A DNA stretch of 64,000 nt, taken from assembly GCA_035578905.1 (NCBI GenBank), contig JAQJVL010000004.1:587501-651500 (forward strand), in the 5' to 3' direction. Shown piece after piece: positions 59,801-64,000 of this stretch. Made by a program: the position numbers and the translations under genes. The notes below the pieces were generated by a model. That model was not told the DNA's origin. It saw only the letters and a program-made list of their open reading frames with translations, and made no database searches. The stretch's first letter is position 1. Each line of letters opens with the position of its first letter. This stretch comes from Stictocephala bisonia (Eukaryota > Arthropoda > Insecta > Hemiptera > Membracidae).

Positions 59801-62800
59801 CATGGTATAACTAGATGGCTCAACCATCCTGCCTTGATGCACATGGTATAACTAGATGGCTCACCTACACTGCCTTGATGTACATGGTATAACTAGATGG
59901 CTCACCTACACTGACTTGATACACATGGTATAACTAGATGGCTCACCTACACTGCCTTGATGCACATGGTATAACTAGATGGCTCAACCACCCTGCCTTG
60001 ATGCACATAGTATAACTAGATGGCTCAACCACCCTGCCTTAATGCACATGGTATAACTAGATGGCTCACCTACACTGCCTTGATGCACATGATATAACTA
60101 AATGGCTCAACCACCCTGCCTTGATGCCCATGGTATAACTAGATGGCTAAACCACCCTGCCTTAATGCACATGGTATAACTAGATGGCTCAACCACCCTG
60201 CCTTGATGCACATGGTATAACTAAATGGCTCAACCACCCTGCCTTGATGCACATGGTATAACTAGATGGCTCACCTACACTGCCTTGATGCACATGGTAT
60301 AACTAGATGGCTCAACCACCCTGCCTTGATGCACATGGTATAACTAGATGGCTCACCTACACTGCCTTGATGCACATGGTATAACTAGATGGCTCAACCA
60401 CCCTGCCTTGATGCAAATGGTATAACTAGATGGCTCACCTACACTGCCTTGATGCACATGGTATAACTAGATGGCTCAACCATCCTGCCTTGATGCACAT
60501 GGTATAACTAGATGGCTCACCTACACTGCCTTGATGCACATGGTATAACTAGATGGCTCACCTACACTGACTTGATACACATGGTATAACTAGATGGCTC
60601 ACCTACACTGCCTTGATGCACATGGTATAACTAGATGGCTCACCTACACTGCCTTGATGCACATGGTATAACTAGATGGCTCAACCACCCTGCCTTGATG
60701 CACATGGTATAACTAGATGGCTCACCTACACTGCCTTGATGCACATGGTATAACTAGATGGCTCACCTACACTGCCTTGATGCACATGGTATAACTAGAT
60801 GGCTCAACCACCCTGCCTTGATGCAAATGGTATAACTAGATGGCTCAATCACCCTGCCTTGATGCACATGGTATAACTAGATGGCTCAACCACCCTGCCT
60901 TGATCCACATGGTATTACTAGATGGCTCACCTACACTGCCTTGATGCACATGGTATAACTTGATGGCTCAACCATTCTGCCTTGATGCACATGGTATAAC
61001 TAGATGGCTCACCTACACTGCCTTGATGCACATAATATAACTAGATGGCTCAACCACCCTGCCTTGATGCACATGGTATAACTAGATGGCTCAACCACCC
61101 TGCCTTGATGCACATGGTATAACTAGATGGCTCAACCACCCTGCCTTGATGCACATAGTATAACAAGATAGCTCAACCACTCTGCCTTGATGCACATGGT
61201 ATAACGAGATGGCTCACCTACACTGCCTTGATGCACATGGTATAACTAGATGGCTCAACCACCCTGCCTTGATGCACATGGTATAACTAGATGGCTCACC
61301 TACACTGCCTTGATGCACATGGTATAACTAGATGGCTCAACCACCCTGCCTTGATGCAAATGGTATAACTTGATGGCTCACCAACACTGCCTTGATGCAC
61401 ATGGTATAACTAGATGGCTCAACCACCCTGCCTTGATGCACATGGTATAACTAGATGGCTCACCTACACTGACTTGATGCACATGGTATAACTAGATGGC
61501 TCACCTACACTGCCTTGATGCACATGGTATAACTAGATGGCTCAACCTCCCTGCCTTGATGCACATGGTATAACTAGATGGCTCACCTACACTGACTTGA
61601 TGCACATGGTATAACTAGATGGCTCAACCTCCCTGCCTTGATGCACATGGTATAACTAGATGGCTCACCTACACTGCCTTGATGCACATGGTATAACTAG
61701 ATGGCTCAACCACCCTGCCTTGATGCACATGGTATAACTAGATGGCTCAACCACCCTGCCTTGATGCACATGGTATAACTATATGGCCCACCTACACTGC
61801 CTTGATGCACATGGTATAACTAGATGGCTCAACCACCCTGCCTTGATGCACATTGTATAACTAGATGGCTCACCTACACTGCCTTGATGCACATGATATA
61901 ACTAAATGGCTCAACCACCCTGCCTTGATGCACATGGTATAACTAGATGACTCAACCACCCTGCCTTGATGCACATGGTATAACTACATGGCTCAACCAC
62001 CCTGCCTTGATGCACATGGTATAACTAGATGGCTCAACCACCCTGCCTTGATGCAAATGGTATAACTAGATGGCTCAACCTACACTGCCTAGATGCACAT
62101 GGTATAACTAGATGGCTCAACCACCCTGCCTTGATGCACATGGTATAACTAGATGGCTCACCTACACTGCCTTAATGCACATGGTATAACTAGATGGCTC
62201 ACCTACACTGCCTTGATGCACATGGTATAACTAGATGGCTCAACCACCCTGCCTTGATGCACATGGTGTAACTAGATGGCTCACCTACACTTCCTTGATG
62301 CACATGGTATAACTAGATGGCTCAACCACCCTGCCTTGATGCACATGGTATAACTAGAAGGCTCACCTACACTGCCTTGATGCACATGGTATTACTAGAT
62401 GGCTCACCTACACTGCCTTGATGCACATGGTATAACTTAATGGCTCAACCATTCTGCCTTAATGCACATGGTATAACTAGATGGCTCACCTACACTGCCT
62501 TGATGCACATGGTATAACTAGATGGCTCAACCACCCTGCCTTGATGCACATGGTATAACTAGATGGCTCACCTACACTGCCTTGATGCACATGGTATAAC
62601 TAGATGGCTCACCTACACTGCCTTGATGCACATGGTATAACTAGATGGCTCAACCACCCTGCCTTGATGCACATGGTATAACTAGATGGCTCACCTACAC
62701 TGCCTTGATGCACATGGTATAACTAGATGGCTCAACCTCCCTGCCTTGATGCACATGGTATAACTAGATGGATCAACCACACTGCCTTGATGCACATGGT

Positions 62801-64000
62801 ATAACTAGATAGCTCAACCACCCTGCCTTGATGCACATGGTATAACTAGATGGCTCACCTACACTGCCATGATGCACATGGCATAAATAGATGGCTCAAC
62901 CACCCTGCCTTGATGCACATGGTATAACTAGATGGCTCAACCACCCTGCCTTGATGCACATGGTATAACTAGATGGCTCAACCACCCTGCCTTGATGCAC
63001 ATGGTATAACTAGATGGCTCACCTACACTGCCTTGATGCACATGGTATAACTAGATGGCTCAACCACCCCACCTTGATTCACATTGTATAACTAGATAAC
63101 TCACCTACACTGCCATGATGCACATGGTATAACTAGATGGCTCAACCACCCTGCCTTGATGCACATGGTATAACTAGATGGCTCAACCACCCTGCCTTGA
63201 TGCACATGGTAAAACTAGATGGCTCAACCACCCTGCCTTGATGCACATGGTATAACTAGAAGGCTCACCTACACTGCCTTGATGCACATGGTATTACTAG
63301 ATGGCTCACCTACACTGCCTTGATGCACATGGTATAACTTGATGGCTCAACTATTCTGCCTTGATGCACATGGTATAACTAGATGGCTCACCTACACTGC
63401 CTTGATGCACATGGTATAACTAGATGGCTCACCTACACTGCCTTGATGCACATGGTATAACTAGATGGCTCAACCACCCTGCCTTGATGCACATGGTATA
63501 ACTAGATATCTCAACCACCCTGCCTTGATGCACATGGTATAACTAGATGGCTCACCTACACTGCCTTGATGCACATGGTATAACTAGATGGCTCAACCAC
63601 CCTGCCTTAATGCACATGGTATAACTATATGGCTCACCTACACTGCCTTGATGCACATGGTATAACTAGATGGCTCAACCACCCTGCCTTGATGCAAATG
63701 GTATAACTAGATGGCTCACCAACACTGCCTTGATGCACATGGTATAACTAGATGGCTCAACCACCCTGCCTTGATGCACATGGTATAACTAGATGGCTCA
63801 CCTACACTGACTTGATGCACATGGTATAACTAGATGGCTCACCTACACTGCCTTGATGCACATGGTATAACTAGATGGCTGAACCTCCCTGCCTTGATGC
63901 ACATGGTATAACTAGATGGCTCACCTACACTGACTTGATGCACATGGTATAACTAGATGGCTCAACCTCCCTGCCTTGATGCACATGGTATAACTAGATG
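56810..64000. repeat. 41-bp satellite array, about 175 units, continues right of the window
   Basis: The unit is GCCTTGATGCACATGGTATA followed by ACTAGATGGCTCAACCACCCT. There are two main forms: CTCAACCACCCTGCC (A) and CTCACCTACACTGCC (B), which often alternate. A is almost exclusive in 56980-57340, and B first appears near 57361. One 42-bp unit occurs near 62079 (CTCAACCTACACTGCC, an A/B hybrid). 41 is not a multiple of three and no long frame exists. Longer duplications within it are listed as findings. Confidence 0.98.

Overview
The window looks like an AT-rich, gene-poor stretch of an animal nuclear genome, most likely an arthropod and probably an insect. The grounds are: no operon-like coding, many small tandem arrays, tRNA-derived SINE-like elements with A-tails, short inverted-repeat DNA transposons with TAA or TTAA target sites, long poly-T and TA tracts, and a short degenerate run of CCTAA units like the insect telomere repeat. 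I found no intact protein-coding gene, tRNA, rRNA or CRISPR array. Nearly every long open frame either lies in a tandem array whose period is a multiple of three or begins at TTG or GTG rather than ATG, so I do not call them genes. The species is not identifiable from what I can see.

Layout. 1-3235: 134-bp satellite. 4041-4347: 36-bp minisatellite. 4875-5845: 35-bp minisatellite. 8.4-9.6 kb: fragment of a local duplication. 9.7-21.6 kb (block A) and 26.9-39.2 kb (block B): two collinear, diverged copies of one ancestral segment, carrying several nearly identical islands. Block A has gained a 1.1-kb TTAA-flanked transposon (10248-11371) and a 2.4-kb array of 32-bp units (11429-13834). Between the blocks is a 4-kb array of 27-bp units (22307-26350). 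Block B has gained about 5 kb that includes a TAA-flanked MITE, a LINE-like 3' tail and a palindromic MITE complex. 39.2-47.8 kb: mostly unique AT-rich DNA with a SINE, a long hairpin, a GC-rich retroelement-like fragment, a 22-bp array, a second MITE copy and another dispersed element. 47863-48483: 18-bp array. 48999-49208: SINE. 53.1-54.9 kb: dispersed repeat, perfect hairpin, six 97-bp units, and a ~33-bp array split by a GC-rich MITE. 56189-56745: 36-bp array. 56810 to the window end: a 41-bp satellite of about 175 units that continues beyond the window.

Tandem arrays make up roughly one third of the window (about 20.8 kb by summing the intervals). Most show second-level (higher-order) periodicity: 402 = 3x134, 105 = 3x35, 108 = 3x36, 297 = 11x27, 198 = 11x18, 2419 = 59x41. 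That indicates repeated unequal exchange or slippage at several scales. The only hints of coding are a 68-codon transposase-like N-terminus in the TTAA element and an unrecognised, frame-broken open stretch near 32.4-32.6 kb. I saw nothing that amounts to a new enzymatic or defence system; the most informative features are the paralogous blocks with their conserved islands and the nested history of insertion and array growth that they date.
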